Origin: Cryobacterium algoricola
GTDB taxonomy: Bacteria > Actinomycetota > Actinomycetes > Actinomycetales > Microbacteriaceae
NCBI RefSeq assembly: GCF_004402485.1
Contig: NZ_SOFG01000011.1
Location: 310,001-374,000, forward strand
DNA: 64,000 nucleotides
Direction: 5' to 3'
The notes under the pieces were generated by a model that was not told the DNA's origin, searched no databases, and saw nothing but the letters and a program-made list of their open reading frames with translations. The translations under genes were made by a program, and so were the position numbers. Positions 25,516-35,777 of the stretch are shown one piece after another; within the stretch, counting starts at the first letter, position 1, and every line of letters begins with the position of its first letter.

Positions 25516-26694
25516 TCAGTCGGAGGTGCCGAACCCGTTCGGGTCGGCGAGGATCCCCTCGAAGGCGAGCTCGGCAGCCCCGATCATCAGCAGGTTCGAT
25601 CCGAGTTCCGCCGCGCTGATCCGCACGCTGCCGAAGGAGGAGGGCAGCGACCAGGCGCCGACGGCTGCGCGGAGGCGTTCGGGGTCCGCGTTGAAGAGCG
25701 CACCGAGGAAGCCGCCGAGCACGACGAGCTGCGGGTTGAGGATGTTGATCGCTCCGCCGAGCGCGACGGCGAGGAAATCGAGCTGGCGGTGCACCTCGGC
25801 CTGGACCTCGGCGGACTCCGTCGCGAGCAAGGCGCGTTCGAGTTCGTCGGCGTCCGCGCCGGAGCCGGAGAGCCCGAGCACCGCGAGCAGTTCTTCCCGG
25901 CTCACCTCGGCCTCGAGCGTGCCGGCGATCCCCGCGGAGTCGACGCGGTCGCTTCCGCTCACGCGGGTGTGGCCGAACTCGCCCGCGTAGCCGGCGACGC
26001 CGCCGACGGGCAGTCCGCCGACGATCATGCCGCCGCCGATGCCGCTCGCCCCGCCGTTCAGGTAAATCAGGTCGGTGATGCCCCTGCCCGCACCGAAGTA
26101 GCGTTCGGCGAGGGCACCGAGGCTCGCGTCGTTCGCGGCCACGACGGGGAAACCGGTGGCCTGCTCGAGCATCTCGGTGAGCGGTTCGTCGACCCAGCCG
26201 AGGTGCGGGGCGAGCCGGACGAGCCCGTCGTGGGCGCGCACGAGGCCCGGGACGGCGATGCCGATGCCGACGACGCGGAACCGGGCCTCGAGCTCGCCCC
26301 GCATCCCGTCGATGACGGCTGCGGCGATGTTGACGGCCTCTGTCGGGCTCGGGGTGTGCTCGGTCGGGTAGCGGATGCGCCGGTGCACGGTTCCGTCGAG
26401 GCCCACGATCCCGATCGTGACCGCATCGATCTCGGGATTCACGGCGAGGGCGACGACCGCCGCGGCCACGTGCACGATGGGACTCGGCCGTCCGACCTGG
26501 TTCGTCGAGTCCGGGTCGCGCTCCCCCGCGAGGCCGAGCTGGGCGAGCTCGCCGACGAGGGCGGCGATGGTCGACCGGTTCAGCCCCGTGAGGCGGGTCA
26601 GCTGGGCGCGGGAGGTGGGCCCGTTGCGATGGACGAGGCGGAGGATGACCGACAGGTTGTGCCGACGAATGTCGTCGTGGTTGTTGCCCTGCAC
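25516..26694 (-). CDS. xylR: ROK-family repressor, XylR-like
   Basis: Predicted xylose-responsive repressor. An N-terminal winged helix-turn-helix (about residues 10-65: RRHNLSVILRLVHRNGPTSRAQLTRLTGLNRSTI) is followed by a ROK sugar-binding domain (VANDASLGALAE, YLNGGASGIGGGMIVGG, GEFGH). I start at the GTG at 26694 because GAGGAG lies six bases before it; a GTG at 26724 is in frame but has no such site. It is the last gene of the xylFGH operon, 54 bases after xylH. I infer that it binds the TWTGTTG-N7-CAACAWA sites at 30812, 38389, 43884 and 49585. Confidence 0.9.
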   Translation of the reverse strand: MQGNNHDDIRRHNLSVILRLVHRNGPTSRAQLTRLTGLNRSTIAALVGELAQLGLAGERDPDSTNQVGRPSPIVHVAAAVVALAVNPEIDAVTIGIVGLDGTVHRRIRYPTEHTPSPTEAVNIAAAVIDGMRGELEARFRVVGIGIAVPGLVRAHDGLVRLAPHLGWVDEPLTEMLEQATGFPVVAANDASLGALAERYFGAGRGITDLIYLNGGASGIGGGMIVGGLPVGGVAGYAGEFGHTRVSGSDRVDSAGIAGTLEAEVSREELLAVLGLSGSGADADELERALLATESAEVQAEVHRQLDFLAVALGGAINILNPQLVVLGGFLGALFNADPERLRAAVGAWSLPSSFGSVRISAAELGSNLLMIGAAELAFEGILADPNGFGTSD

Positions 26695-26748
26695 TTGGTA
26701 CTCCTCGGTCCGCGCGTGTTGCACAAGGCTACCGCCCGCGCCCGGGGG

Positions 26749-27936
26749 TCAGCGTCCGCCGCTGCGCCGCTTGTTGAAGATGTCGAAGGCGACCGCGAGC
26801 AGGAGGACGAGGCCCTTGATGGCCATCTGCCACGCGGCATCCACAGAGAGGATCGACAGTCCCATGTTCAGGACGCCCATCACGAGGCCACCGACGATGG
26901 CGCCGACGACGGTTCCGACGCCGCCCTGCACCGCCGCGCCACCGATGAAGACCGCGGCGATGGCGTCCAGTTCGTAGTTCTGGCCCGCCGATGCCACGGC
27001 GCCGCCTGCGCGTGCCGTGCTGTCCACTCCGGCGAGCCCCGCGAGCACCCCCATGTTGACGAAGACGTAGAAGTTGACCCACTTGGTCTTCACGCCGCTC
27101 ATCATGGCGGCGAAGAGGTTGCCGCCGATCGCGTAGACGTGACGGCCGAAGACGGTCTGGTTCAACAGGAACGTGTAGCCGAGGATCAGGACGGCGAGGA
27201 CGATCAGGATGATCGGGGTGCCGCGGTAGCCGGAGAGGAGCCAGGACAGCCACATGATCGCGATGACGGCGATGCCGGACTTGACGGCCATCTGCACGAT
27301 GGACTCCATGGGCAGCTCGAGGCGGCGCAGGGTCGCACGGGTGCGCAACTGCTGCGCGACGAGGGCGATGCACGTGACGGCGCCGAGGGCGAGAGTCAGG
27401 GTGTCCCGTCCGCCGAGTTCACCCAGGATTCCCGGGAGCCAGCCGGCGCCGATCGCCGTGAAGGAGTCCGGCAGCCCGCTGATCGTGCCTCCGGTCAGCA
27501 GCACGAGGGTGAGACCGCGGAAGATCAGCATGCCGGCGAGGGTCACGATGAAGGCGGGGATGCCGACGAAGGCGATCCAGAAGCCCTGCCAGGCGCCCAC
27601 GACCGCACCCACGACGAGGGCGAGCAGCACGGCCGCCCACCAGGGGAAGCCCCATTGGTTCGTCGCGATGGCCGAAACCGCGCCGACCATGGCGACGACC
27701 GAGCCGACCGAGAGGTCGATGTGGCCGGCGATGATGACGACGACCATGCCGATCGCAAGGATCAGCACGTAGGCGTTCTGCTGGATCAGGTTGTTCACGT
27801 TGCCTGGCAGCAGCAGCCGGCCCTTCGTGAGCACTTCGAACAGAACGATGATGACGACGAGCGCGGCGAGGATGCCGTACTGGCGGAAATTGATGGCCAG
27901 CCGGGGCTTGCGCTTGGCTGGGGTGGTGGTGGTCAT
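26749..27936 (-). CDS. xylH: Xylose-type sugar ABC transporter permease
   Basis: 395-residue BPD_transp_2-type permease with about ten to eleven hydrophobic segments and the conserved cytoplasmic G-x-x-x-A-A-x-x-S-G-V-K-T loop (GGNLFAAMMSGVKTKWVN). The GGAAVQGGVGTVVGA segment near the C-terminus is typical of XylH/RbsC-like CUT2 permeases. The start lies six bases after the end of the ATPase gene. Together with the ATPase and the ChvE/XylF-like binding protein it forms a CUT2 monosaccharide importer. Confidence 0.93.
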   Translation of the reverse strand: MTTTTPAKRKPRLAINFRQYGILAALVVIIVLFEVLTKGRLLLPGNVNNLIQQNAYVLILAIGMVVVIIAGHIDLSVGSVVAMVGAVSAIATNQWGFPWWAAVLLALVVGAVVGAWQGFWIAFVGIPAFIVTLAGMLIFRGLTLVLLTGGTISGLPDSFTAIGAGWLPGILGELGGRDTLTLALGAVTCIALVAQQLRTRATLRRLELPMESIVQMAVKSGIAVIAIMWLSWLLSGYRGTPIILIVLAVLILGYTFLLNQTVFGRHVYAIGGNLFAAMMSGVKTKWVNFYVFVNMGVLAGLAGVDSTARAGGAVASAGQNYELDAIAAVFIGGAAVQGGVGTVVGAIVGGLVMGVLNMGLSILSVDAAWQMAIKGLVLLLAVAFDIFNKRRSGGR

Positions 27937-27942
27937 TGCGGT

Positions 27943-29472
27943 CTAGTCCTTTCCCGCAGTCATAAGGTGCATGAGGCTTTCCTGGGTGGCGTCCTTCGCG
28001 GCGACTTCGCCGGTGATGCGCCCCTCGGAGATCGCGTAGATGCGATCGGAGATGCCGAGAAGCTCCGGCAGTTCGGATGAGATGACAACGACGGCTTTGC
28101 CTGCCGCCGCGAGCTCGTTGATGATGCCGTAGATCTCGTATTTGGCGCCGACGTCGATGCCTCTCGTCGGTTCGTCGAGGAAGAGCACGTCGGGTCCGGT
28201 GAAGACCCACTTCGACAGCACCACCTTCTGCTGGTTGCCGCCGGAGAGCTGCCCGGTGATCGAGGAGACGCTCGGTGCCTTGATGTTCATCCGCCTGCGG
28301 TATTCGTCCGCGACCTTGTACTCGCGGTGGCGGTCGATCACGCCGAACCTGGCGAGGGTCGCCAACGCCGCGGCCGAGACGTTCACGGTGATGTCGCCGA
28401 TCAGGTTGAGCCCGTACTTCTTGCGGTCTTCCGTCGCGTACGCGATTCCGTTGCGAATGGCCTCGTCGACCGTGCGCACCGAGATCTCCTCGCCGTTCTT
28501 GAAGACCCGGCCGGTGATGTTCGTGCCGTATGAGCGTCCGAAGATGCTCATGGCGAGTTCGGTGCGGCCGGCGCCCATCAGCCCGGCGAAGCCGACGACC
28601 TCGCCAGCGTGCACGGTGAACGAGGCGTTGTCGACGACCTTCCTGGCGGTGTCGACGGGGTGGTACGCGTTCCAGTCCTCGACCCGGAGGATCTCTGCGC
28701 CGATCTTCGGCTCCCGGGGCGGGAACATGCTGTTGAGGTCTCGTCCGACCATCGAGCGGATGATGCGGGCCTGGGTCGCATCTGGACCGTGCATGTCGAT
28801 CGTCTCGATCGTCTTGCCGTCCCGGATCACGGTGACCGTGTCCGCGATCCGACGGATCTCCTTGAGCTTGTGGGAGATGATGATGCAGGTGATGCCCTGG
28901 CCACGGAGGTGCTCGATCAGGTCGAGCAGGTGGTCGGAGTCTTCGTCGTTGAGTGCGGCGGTCGGCTCATCGAGGATGAGGAGCTTGACCCGCTTCGACA
29001 GCGCCTTCGCGATCTCCACGAGTTGCTGCTTGCCGACGCCGAGCTCGAGCACCTTCGTGGCCGGGTTCTCATCGAGTCCGACCCGGGCGAGCAGGCTCGC
29101 GGCCTCGAGGTTGGTCTTGTTCCAGTCGATGACGCCGCGGGTGGCGTTCTCGTTGCCGAGGAAGATGTTCTCGGCGATCGAGAGGTACGGGCTGAGCGCG
29201 AGTTCCTGGTGGATGATGACGATCCCGACCGCTTCGCTGTCGTTGATCGATCGGAACTGGGCCTCTTCCCCCTCGAATTCGATCGTGCCGGTGTAGTTAC
29301 CGTGCGGGTAGACGCCGCTCAGCACCTTCATCAACGTCGACTTGCCTGCGCCGTTCTCACCGCAGATGCCGTGGACCTTGCCGCGTTCGACCTCGAGGGT
29401 GACCGAGTCGAGGGCCTTGACCCCGCTGAACTCTTTCCCGATGTCGATCATCCGAAGAATCGGACCGTTCAT
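27943..29472 (-). CDS. xylG: Xylose-type sugar ABC transporter ATPase, two nucleotide-binding domains
   Basis: 509 residues from the ATG at 29472, which has AGGAG about eight bases upstream; longer in-frame starts read into the intergenic hairpin. Domain 1 has Walker [10 protein letters not shown] near residue 36 and Walker [12 protein letters not shown]. Domain 2 carries the degenerate Walker [10 protein letters not shown] and the signature LSGGNQQK with Walker [16 protein letters not shown]. This tandem layout is the rule for CUT2 (XylG/RbsA/MmsA) ATPases. Second gene of xylFGH-xylR. Confidence 0.95.
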   Translation of the reverse strand: MNGPILRMIDIGKEFSGVKALDSVTLEVERGKVHGICGENGAGKSTLMKVLSGVYPHGNYTGTIEFEGEEAQFRSINDSEAVGIVIIHQELALSPYLSIAENIFLGNENATRGVIDWNKTNLEAASLLARVGLDENPATKVLELGVGKQQLVEIAKALSKRVKLLILDEPTAALNDEDSDHLLDLIEHLRGQGITCIIISHKLKEIRRIADTVTVIRDGKTIETIDMHGPDATQARIIRSMVGRDLNSMFPPREPKIGAEILRVEDWNAYHPVDTARKVVDNASFTVHAGEVVGFAGLMGAGRTELAMSIFGRSYGTNITGRVFKNGEEISVRTVDEAIRNGIAYATEDRKKYGLNLIGDITVNVSAAALATLARFGVIDRHREYKVADEYRRRMNIKAPSVSSITGQLSGGNQQKVVLSKWVFTGPDVLFLDEPTRGIDVGAKYEIYGIINELAAAGKAVVVISSELPELLGISDRIYAISEGRITGEVAAKDATQESLMHLMTAGKD

Positions 29473-29522
29473 TTGTGTCGCTCCTGTCAGCGAATTCGTC
29501 GTTCGGGTGCGTACGGACCGCA

Positions 29523-29553
29523 GTGGTGGCGGAGCCCAGGGCCCCGCCACCAC
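29523..29553 (-). terminator. Intercistronic hairpin between xylF and xylG
   Basis: Arms GTGGTGGCGG (29523-29532) and CCGCCACCAC (29544-29553), a perfect ten-base stem with inner GC pairing, placed in the 117-base gap between the binding-protein stop and the ATPase start. It probably attenuates or protects the mRNA so that binding protein exceeds transporter. Confidence 0.65.
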
Positions 29554-29589
29554 CGCAGTCGGTACGGAATTCGGTTTCTTCGGTACGGC

Positions 29590-30711
29590 TTAGAGGCCGA
29601 CGTCCGATGCCTTGATGAACCCGGAATCGATGAGCTTCGTCTGCACGAGGTCCTTCGTGACGACCTCAGGCGCGAGCAGGTAGGACGGGACGACCTTCTT
29701 GCCGTTGTCGTACGTCTTGGTGTCGTTGACCTCGACCGTTGTTCCGGCCGCGATCGACTGGATCATAGTGAAGACCTGGGCACCGAGGGTACGGGTGTCC
29801 TTCCAGACGGTCATCGACTGCGTGCCCGCGAGGATGGCCTTGACGTTGGCCTTGTCGGCGTCCTGACCCGTGATGAGCGGGTAGTCGGCTCCGGCGACGT
29901 AGCCGGCCGACTTCAGGGATGCTTCGATGCCGACAGCGAGGCTGTCGTTCGGGGACAGCACGACGTTGACCTTGGCGCCGTTGCCGTAGAACGAGGAGAG
30001 CCGGTTGTCCATCTCGGCCTGGGCCTTGTCAGAAGCCCAACCCTGGATGCCAATGGTGGTCCATGCGTCGTTCGTCTTCGGAGCCTTGCCGCTCGGGACG
30101 ACCAGCTTGCCGCTCTCCACGTAGGGCAGGAGCACGTCCCACGCGCCGGAGAAGAAGAACTTGGCGTTGTTGTCGTCGGGGCTGCCGGCGAACGGCTCGA
30201 GGTTGAACGGACCCTTGCCGTCCTTGAGGCCGAGCTGCTTCTCGATGAACTCACCCTGGAGCTGGCCGACCTTGTAGTTGTCGAACGTCGCGTAGTAGTC
30301 GACGTCGGCTGTCCCGTTGATCAGGCGGTCGTAGGCGATGACCGTGGCCTTCTGCTTCTTCGCATCGGCGAGCGCCGGTGCGAGCACCTTGCCGTCGATC
30401 GCTGCGACGACGAGGATCTTGGCCCCGCCGGCGACCTGGTTCTGGATCTGGCTGATCTGCTGGTCGGTCTTGTTGTCTGCGTACTGGAGGTCGACGGTGC
30501 AGCCGGCTCCTTCGAGCTTGGTCTTGAGGCCTTCGCCGTCGTTGATCCAGCGCTCGAGGCTGCGGGTCGGCATCGAGATGCCGACGTTGCAGTCCGCGAT
30601 TGCCGCAGTGGTGCTTCCGGTCCCGGATGTGGTGGCCGTTGAACACGCCGCGAGCGAGAGCGCAACGGCCCCCGTAGCGACAATCGTGAACAGCCTCTTG
30701 GTTTTCGTCAT
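29590..30711 (-). CDS. xylF: ChvE/XylF-like sugar-binding lipoprotein
   Basis: 373 residues from the ATG at 30711, where a classic lipoprotein signal begins (MTKTKRLF, hydrophobic core, lipobox LAAC). The mature part is a periplasmic-binding-protein type 1 fold close to ChvE: GISMPTRSLERWINDGEG near its start and the Asp/Asn-rich ligand loops later (SPNDSLAVG, TGQDAD). ChvE-type proteins bind xylose, glucose, galactose or arabinose. Xylose is favoured here by the adjacent ROK repressor and the shared operator with xylA, but it is not proven. First gene of the operon. Confidence 0.9.
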   Translation of the reverse strand: MTKTKRLFTIVATGAVALSLAACSTATTSGTGSTTAAIADCNVGISMPTRSLERWINDGEGLKTKLEGAGCTVDLQYADNKTDQQISQIQNQVAGGAKILVVAAIDGKVLAPALADAKKQKATVIAYDRLINGTADVDYYATFDNYKVGQLQGEFIEKQLGLKDGKGPFNLEPFAGSPDDNNAKFFFSGAWDVLLPYVESGKLVVPSGKAPKTNDAWTTIGIQGWASDKAQAEMDNRLSSFYGNGAKVNVVLSPNDSLAVGIEASLKSAGYVAGADYPLITGQDADKANVKAILAGTQSMTVWKDTRTLGAQVFTMIQSIAAGTTVEVNDTKTYDNGKKVVPSYLLAPEVVTKDLVQTKLIDSGFIKASDVGL

Positions 30712-30811
30712 GATCTGCTTTCTGCTCTGAATGCTGTGATCGCACGAGGAGGCGGCAGGAAAACCACCATTACCCCCTTGTAACGCTGTCATCAACGCTG
30801 CGACGCGCGCT

Positions 30812-30832
30812 TATGTTGATGCACCCAACATA
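30812..30832. promoter_or_regulatory. Predicted XylR operator at xylF
   Basis: TATGTTG, seven bases, CAACATA: a perfect inverted repeat of seven-base arms, about 100 bases upstream of the xylF start codon. The same 7-7-7 geometry and consensus recur at 38389, 43884 and 49585. Confidence 0.8.
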
Positions 30833-31002
30833 TACCCGAATTCGCGCCCGGGTCACCCCCCTCTTTCGGGCCGGGGACACATATCTGGCAATTACAACGT
30901 GAGAATTCGACACCGTTATCGAATAGTTGTCAGAATCGCTAAAACCGCAGGTGTGCACGGTTTTCAAGGCGCGCCACAGCAGCATTCCCGCCCGCGCCTG
31001 TT

Positions 31003-31042
31003 GCGCCGTTTCGCGCCAGGCCTGCCTGGCGCGAAACGGCGC
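31003..31042. terminator. Terminator hairpin of the GH31/GH1 operon
   Basis: Perfect 18-base stem (31003-31020 with 31025-31042) and a four-base loop CCTG, 28 bases past the GH1 stop codon. There is no T-tract. The rest of the gap to xylF holds the XylR operator and AT-rich promoter sequence. Confidence 0.75.
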
Positions 31043-31070
31043 GACGGGCGCGCAGGCCCGAAAACGCGCG

Positions 31071-32516
31071 TCAGGCGGCGGGGATGATCCCCGTGGCGAC
31101 GAGCTTCGCGTACCAGAGGGCGCTGTCCTTGGGGGTGCGCACCTCGGTGTCGTAGTCCACGTAGACGATGCCGAATCGCTTCGAGTAGCCGTATGCCCAC
31201 TCGAAGTTGTCCATGAACGACCAGACCTGGTACCCGCGCAGGTCGACTCCGCGCGCGAGGGCGCGGTGCGCGGCGGTGAAGTGCCGCTGCAGGTAGTCTG
31301 TGCGCAGCGGGTCGTGCACGGCGGCACCGTCGGCCTCCTGCACGAGGGTGTCCGGGAAGGCGGCGCCGTTCTCCGTGATCATGAGCGGCTGGTCCGGGTA
31401 TTCCTCGCTGAGCGACACGAGCAGTTCCTCGAGGCCCGCCGGCTCGATGTTCCAGCCCATATCGGTGTACGGGCCGGCCTGCTGCACGAACTCGACCCGG
31501 TCGGCGCCCGGCCAGGGCGTGCCTTCGGCGTCCTTGTGGCCGTCGGCGCTCTGCCGCGGGTTCTCGCCGTCCCAGAGCCGCACGAGGTTGGTGGAGTAGT
31601 AGTTCACGCCGAGCACGTCGATCGGCTGGCGGATGATCTCGGTGTCACCAGGCCGCACGAAGGACCAGTCGGTGATCCCCGCGGTGTCCGCGAGGACATC
31701 CGCCGGGTATGCGCCCGTCAGGAGCGGGCCGAGGAAGACCCGGTTGCCGAGGCCGTCGATCTGCCGCACGGCCTCCGGCCCGCCGGGGCCCTCGCCGCGC
31801 ACGACGTGCAGGTTGAGAGTGATCGAGAAGTCCGGGTCGTTCGTGACGACCTTCCTGAGCTCCGTGATCGCGAGCCCGTGGGCGAGGTTGAGGTGGTGCA
31901 CCGCGGTCAAGGCCTCCGCCCCATCGGTGTGTCCGGGCGCGTGCGCCCCGGAGCCGTAGCCGAGGTAGGCGGAGCACCACGGCTCGTTGAGCGTCGTCCA
32001 GGTGTCGATCCTGTCGCCGAGCGCCGAGCCCATGATCCGCGCATACTCCGCGAACGCGTACGCGGTCTCCCGGTTGGTCCAGCCGCCCTCGTCCTCCAGC
32101 GCCTGCGGCAGGTCCCAGTGGTAGAGCGTCGCGATCGGGCGAATGCCGCGGGCGAGCAGCCCGTCGACGAGCCGCTCGTAGAACGCGAGGCCCTTCTCGT
32201 TGACCGGCCCGCGCCCGCTGGGCTGGATCCGGGACCACGAGATCGAGAACCGGTACGCGTGCAGCCCGAGCCGCTGCATCAGGTCGAGGTCTTCCTCGAG
32301 GTGGTGGTAGTGGTCGCTCGCCTTGTCTCCGGTGTCGCCGTTCAGGATCGTGCCCGGCGTGTGGCTGAAGGTGTCCCAGATCGACGGGCCCCGGCCGTCC
32401 TCGGCGACGGCCCCCTCGATCTGGTAGGCGGCCGTCGCCGATCCGAAGATGAACCCGTCGGGGAATTTCAGCCCAGAGTCGCGGTAGTCCGGGTCGCCCT
32501 GGTGGGAAAGGGTCAT
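31071..32516 (-). CDS. Glycoside hydrolase family 1 beta-glucosidase
   Basis: 481 residues, a standard GH1 barrel. The acid/base glutamate is in TLNEPW near residue 174 and the nucleophile glutamate in ITENGAAF near residue 379. The N-terminal [19 protein letters not shown] and C-terminal W-S-F-M-D-N-F-E-W are typical. There is no signal peptide, so it acts in the cytoplasm on imported oligosaccharides. Its ATG overlaps the alpha-xylosidase stop by four bases. With that enzyme it could dismantle xyloglucan-derived oligosaccharides. It may also act on cello-oligosaccharides or beta-galactosides. Confidence 0.95.
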   Translation of the reverse strand: MTLSHQGDPDYRDSGLKFPDGFIFGSATAAYQIEGAVAEDGRGPSIWDTFSHTPGTILNGDTGDKASDHYHHLEEDLDLMQRLGLHAYRFSISWSRIQPSGRGPVNEKGLAFYERLVDGLLARGIRPIATLYHWDLPQALEDEGGWTNRETAYAFAEYARIMGSALGDRIDTWTTLNEPWCSAYLGYGSGAHAPGHTDGAEALTAVHHLNLAHGLAITELRKVVTNDPDFSITLNLHVVRGEGPGGPEAVRQIDGLGNRVFLGPLLTGAYPADVLADTAGITDWSFVRPGDTEIIRQPIDVLGVNYYSTNLVRLWDGENPRQSADGHKDAEGTPWPGADRVEFVQQAGPYTDMGWNIEPAGLEELLVSLSEEYPDQPLMITENGAAFPDTLVQEADGAAVHDPLRTDYLQRHFTAAHRALARGVDLRGYQVWSFMDNFEWAYGYSKRFGIVYVDYDTEVRTPKDSALWYAKLVATGIIPAA

Positions 32517-34867
32517 GAGAGGGTGGCCTTTCGGTCTGCGGATGCTGAGGTGTCGCCTCCCGCGCGTCGGGCGCGGAATGCGGCGTCCGAGTCACTCTGC
32601 ACCGTGACCCCGTTGCCGTCTTCCACAATCGTAAAGGTCACGACGGAATCGCCGAGCGGATCCGTGACCAGCACGGTCCTGGTGGCCTCGCCGCCGGGGT
32701 AGACGGTGACCAGGGCGTCCTCGGCGTAGTCGTAGTCCGGCCGGTCGTCCCTCGCGCCCGTCACGAGCACGGCGCCCTCCCGCACCCACAACGGGATGCT
32801 GTCGAACGCGTGGGTCTCCCTGCGCCAGACCGGCCCGGTCGCGGTCTCGCCGGTCAGGTAGTTCGTCCAGGTTCCGGCCGGCAGGTAGTACGACACGTCG
32901 CCGGCCTCACTGAACACCGGTGCGACGAGCAGGTCGTTGCCGAGCAGGTACTGGCGGTCGAGATAGTCGACGGCGGGGTCGCCGGCGAACTCGAGCTGCA
33001 TCGGGCGCATGAAGGGGATTCCGGTGCGGTGCGCCTCGAGGCCCACCTGGTAGAGGTAGGGCATCAGCGAAAGTTTGAGCTTCGTGAAACGACGGGTGAC
33101 GTCGACGGCACTCTGGCCCGGTTCCTCGGTGCCGTCGTCGAAGACCCACGGCACCCGGTAGCTCGTGGAACCGTGCAGCCGGGAGTGGCTCGACATCAGG
33201 CCGAAGGCGAGCCAGCGCTTGAGCACGGCCGCGTTCGGCATACCTTCGAAGCCGCCGATGTCGTGGCTCCAGAACCCGAAGCCGGAGAGGGCAAGCGAGA
33301 GCCCGCCACGCAGGGTCTCGGCCATCGACTCGTAGCTCGAGGAGTTGTCCCCGCCCCAGTGCACCGGCTGCTTCTGGCCGCCGACGGTCGCGGAGCGCGC
33401 GAACAGCACCGCGTCGCCGACGCCGTGGTGCTCCTGGAGCACCTCGAACACGGCGGCGTTGTAGAGCTGGGTGTACCAGTTGTGCATCCGCTCAGGGCTG
33501 GAGCCGTCGTGCCAGACCACGTCGAGCGGGATCCGCTCGCCGAAGTCGGTCTTGATGGCGTCGACACCCTGGTCGAGCAGGTGCCGCAGCTTGCCCTGGA
33601 ACCAGGTGACGGCATCCGGGTTGGTGAAGTCGACGAGACCCATGCCGGCCTGCCAGAAGTCCCACTGCCAGACGGTGCCGTCGGCCCGCTTGACGAGGTA
33701 GCCGGCCGCCTGGGCCTCGGCGAAGATCGGCGCGCGCTGGGCGATGTACGGGTTGATCCAGGCGCTCACGTGCAGGTTCTTGCCGTGCAGGCGGGCGAGC
33801 ATGCCCTCGGGGTCCGGGAACACCCGGGGGTCCCACTCGAAGTCGGTCCAGTTGAATTCGCGCATCCAGAAGCAGTCGAAGTGGAAGACCGAGAGCGGCA
33901 GGTCGCGTTCGGCCATGCCGTCGATGAACGAGTTGACCGTGGCCTCGTCGTACTGGGTCGTGAAGGAGGTCGACAGCCAGAGGCCGTACGACCAGGCAGG
34001 CACCTGGGCCGGGCGCCCGGTCAGCTCGGTGTAGCGGCCGAGGATCTCCTTGGGTGTCGGCCCGTAGATCACGAAGTACTCGAGGTACTCTCCCGCGACG
34101 GAGAACTGCACCTGCTCGACCGACTCGGTACCGACCTCGAAGGAGACGTGCTCCGCGTGGTTGACGAGCACGCCGTAGCCCCGGTTGGTGAGGTAGAACG
34201 GGATGTTCTTGTAGGACTGCTCGCTCGACGTGCCGCCGTCGGCGTTCCAGATGTCGATGGTCTGGCCGTTCTTCACGAGCGGGCCGAAGCGTTCGCCGAG
34301 ACCGTAGACGAGTTCGCCGACGCCGAGCCCGAGCCGGGCGTGCACGTACGCGGATGCGGGGGCGAGCCCGGTCTCCGTGACGCCGGAGACCCCGGTGGGT
34401 TCCGCCGCGATCGGGGCACCGTCGGCGAGCTGCAGGTAGCCGATCGATTTCGGTCCGCTCTCGGTCAGGGTGCGTCCGTCGGCCTCGAAGCGGAGGCTCC
34501 AGGGGCTCCCCCGGTCGATGCGCGCGGTCAGGGGGCCGCTCGTGACGCTTCCCCCGTCCGCGTCGACGGACACGACGCCGCTGCCGGTGACGGCGCCGTC
34601 GAGTTCGAAGCCGGGTTCCGTCGACCCGCCGGTGTCCTTGGCCACCCGCACCCGGATCACGCCGGGCAGCGGGGAGGACAGCGTCACTGAGAGCAGGGCC
34701 CGGTTGAGCACGTCGCCGCGGTGGGCGATGACCTTGGTGGGGGCGTCGATCCGCAAGGCGTCGCCGTCGCCCGTCGCCGCCGGCACGACCTCGAGGTCGT
34801 ACGCCTCCTGCGCATAGAGCGGCGTGACGCCGGGACGCACGTGCCAGAATCCATCGGTGAACTTCAT
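32513..34867 (-). CDS. yicI: Alpha-xylosidase, glycoside hydrolase family 31 (YicI-like)
   Basis: 784 residues, colinear with YicI. An N-terminal beta-sandwich is followed by the barrel with [15 protein letters not shown], the nucleophile Asp in KTDFGE near residue 438, and the acid/base Asp in HWGGDNSS near residue 504. It releases alpha-xylose from isoprimeverose and xyloglucan oligosaccharides. There is no signal peptide. The ATG overlaps the permease stop by one base (TAATG), with AGGAG upstream, so it is in the operon SBP-permease-permease-GH31-GH1. The xylose released joins the xylAB pathway. Confidence 0.95.
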   Translation of the reverse strand: MKFTDGFWHVRPGVTPLYAQEAYDLEVVPAATGDGDALRIDAPTKVIAHRGDVLNRALLSVTLSSPLPGVIRVRVAKDTGGSTEPGFELDGAVTGSGVVSVDADGGSVTSGPLTARIDRGSPWSLRFEADGRTLTESGPKSIGYLQLADGAPIAAEPTGVSGVTETGLAPASAYVHARLGLGVGELVYGLGERFGPLVKNGQTIDIWNADGGTSSEQSYKNIPFYLTNRGYGVLVNHAEHVSFEVGTESVEQVQFSVAGEYLEYFVIYGPTPKEILGRYTELTGRPAQVPAWSYGLWLSTSFTTQYDEATVNSFIDGMAERDLPLSVFHFDCFWMREFNWTDFEWDPRVFPDPEGMLARLHGKNLHVSAWINPYIAQRAPIFAEAQAAGYLVKRADGTVWQWDFWQAGMGLVDFTNPDAVTWFQGKLRHLLDQGVDAIKTDFGERIPLDVVWHDGSSPERMHNWYTQLYNAAVFEVLQEHHGVGDAVLFARSATVGGQKQPVHWGGDNSSSYESMAETLRGGLSLALSGFGFWSHDIGGFEGMPNAAVLKRWLAFGLMSSHSRLHGSTSYRVPWVFDDGTEEPGQSAVDVTRRFTKLKLSLMPYLYQVGLEAHRTGIPFMRPMQLEFAGDPAVDYLDRQYLLGNDLLVAPVFSEAGDVSYYLPAGTWTNYLTGETATGPVWRRETHAFDSIPLWVREGAVLVTGARDDRPDYDYAEDALVTVYPGGEATRTVLVTDPLGDSVVTFTIVEDGNGVTVQSDSDAAFRARRAGGDTSASADRKATLS

Positions 34868-35775
34868 TACTTGACTGCTCCTGCGGTAATGCCACGCGTC
34901 AGCGTGCGCTGGAAGATGAGGAAGAAGATGAGCGTCGGCAGCAGGCCGAGCAGTGCCGATGCGCTCGTGGTCGTGACGTCCATCAGGCGGTCGCCCTGCA
35001 GCACGCTGATCGCAACCGGGACCGTCTGGTTCGCGTTGCTGACCAGGAACGTCAACGGGATCAGGAATTCGTTCCAGGTCCAGATGAAGAAGAAGATCAG
35101 GAGCACCGCGAGGGTCGACCGGCTGATCGGGAAGACGACGCGCCAGAGGATCTGCCAGCGGCTTGCACCGTCGAGCGAGGCCGCCTCGAGCATCTCCTTC
35201 GGGAACGTCCCGTAGACGCTCGACAGCAGGTAGGTGCCGAAGGCGCTCTGAATGACCGTGAAGATGATGATGACGGCCCAGATGTTGTCGTACAGGCCGA
35301 CCTGCTTGAACATGAAGTAGAGCGGGTAGAGCAGGGCCTCCTGCGGCACCATGTTGGCGAGCAGGATCAGCACGACGATCCAGGTGCGGCCGCGGATGCG
35401 GCCGATCCCGATCGCGTAGGCGTTGAACATCGACAGCAGCACGGCGGCCACGGCGACGACGCTCGAGATGACGACGCTGTTCCAGAGCTTTTCGGGGAAG
35501 TTGACCCTGGTCCAGAAGTTGATGATTCCGTCGAAGTAGAGGTTGCTCGGCAGGGCGAGGGGGCCGGAGCTGTTGTAGTCGGCCGGCGACTTGAAGGAGT
35601 TGATCACGATCATCACGAACGGGATCGCGATGAACAGGCCGATGATGATGGCGACGAACAGGATCACCCAGTCGCCGGTGGTCTTGCGAGTGTGCACCTT
35701 GGGCAGCTTGAGCGGCTTGGGCTCCGTTGCGCCGGAATCGTGGCGGGGACGGATCTTCTCGGTCAGGGTGGTCAT
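34867..35775 (-). CDS. Oligosaccharide ABC transporter permease, MalG-type
   Basis: 302 residues with about six membrane segments. The EAA loop reads EAASLDGASRWQILWRVVFP, and the C-terminus is TRGITAGAVK as in many CUT1 MalG proteins. It begins two bases after the MalF-type gene and ends within the GH31 start codon. It is the inner-membrane partner of the upstream permease, importing the substrate of the downstream alpha-xylosidase and beta-glucosidase. No ATPase gene is present in the operon. Confidence 0.93.
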   Translation of the reverse strand: MTTLTEKIRPRHDSGATEPKPLKLPKVHTRKTTGDWVILFVAIIIGLFIAIPFVMIVINSFKSPADYNSSGPLALPSNLYFDGIINFWTRVNFPEKLWNSVVISSVVAVAAVLLSMFNAYAIGIGRIRGRTWIVVLILLANMVPQEALLYPLYFMFKQVGLYDNIWAVIIIFTVIQSAFGTYLLSSVYGTFPKEMLEAASLDGASRWQILWRVVFPISRSTLAVLLIFFFIWTWNEFLIPLTFLVSNANQTVPVAISVLQGDRLMDVTTTSASALLGLLPTLIFFLIFQRTLTRGITAGAVK

Positions 35776-35777
35776 GG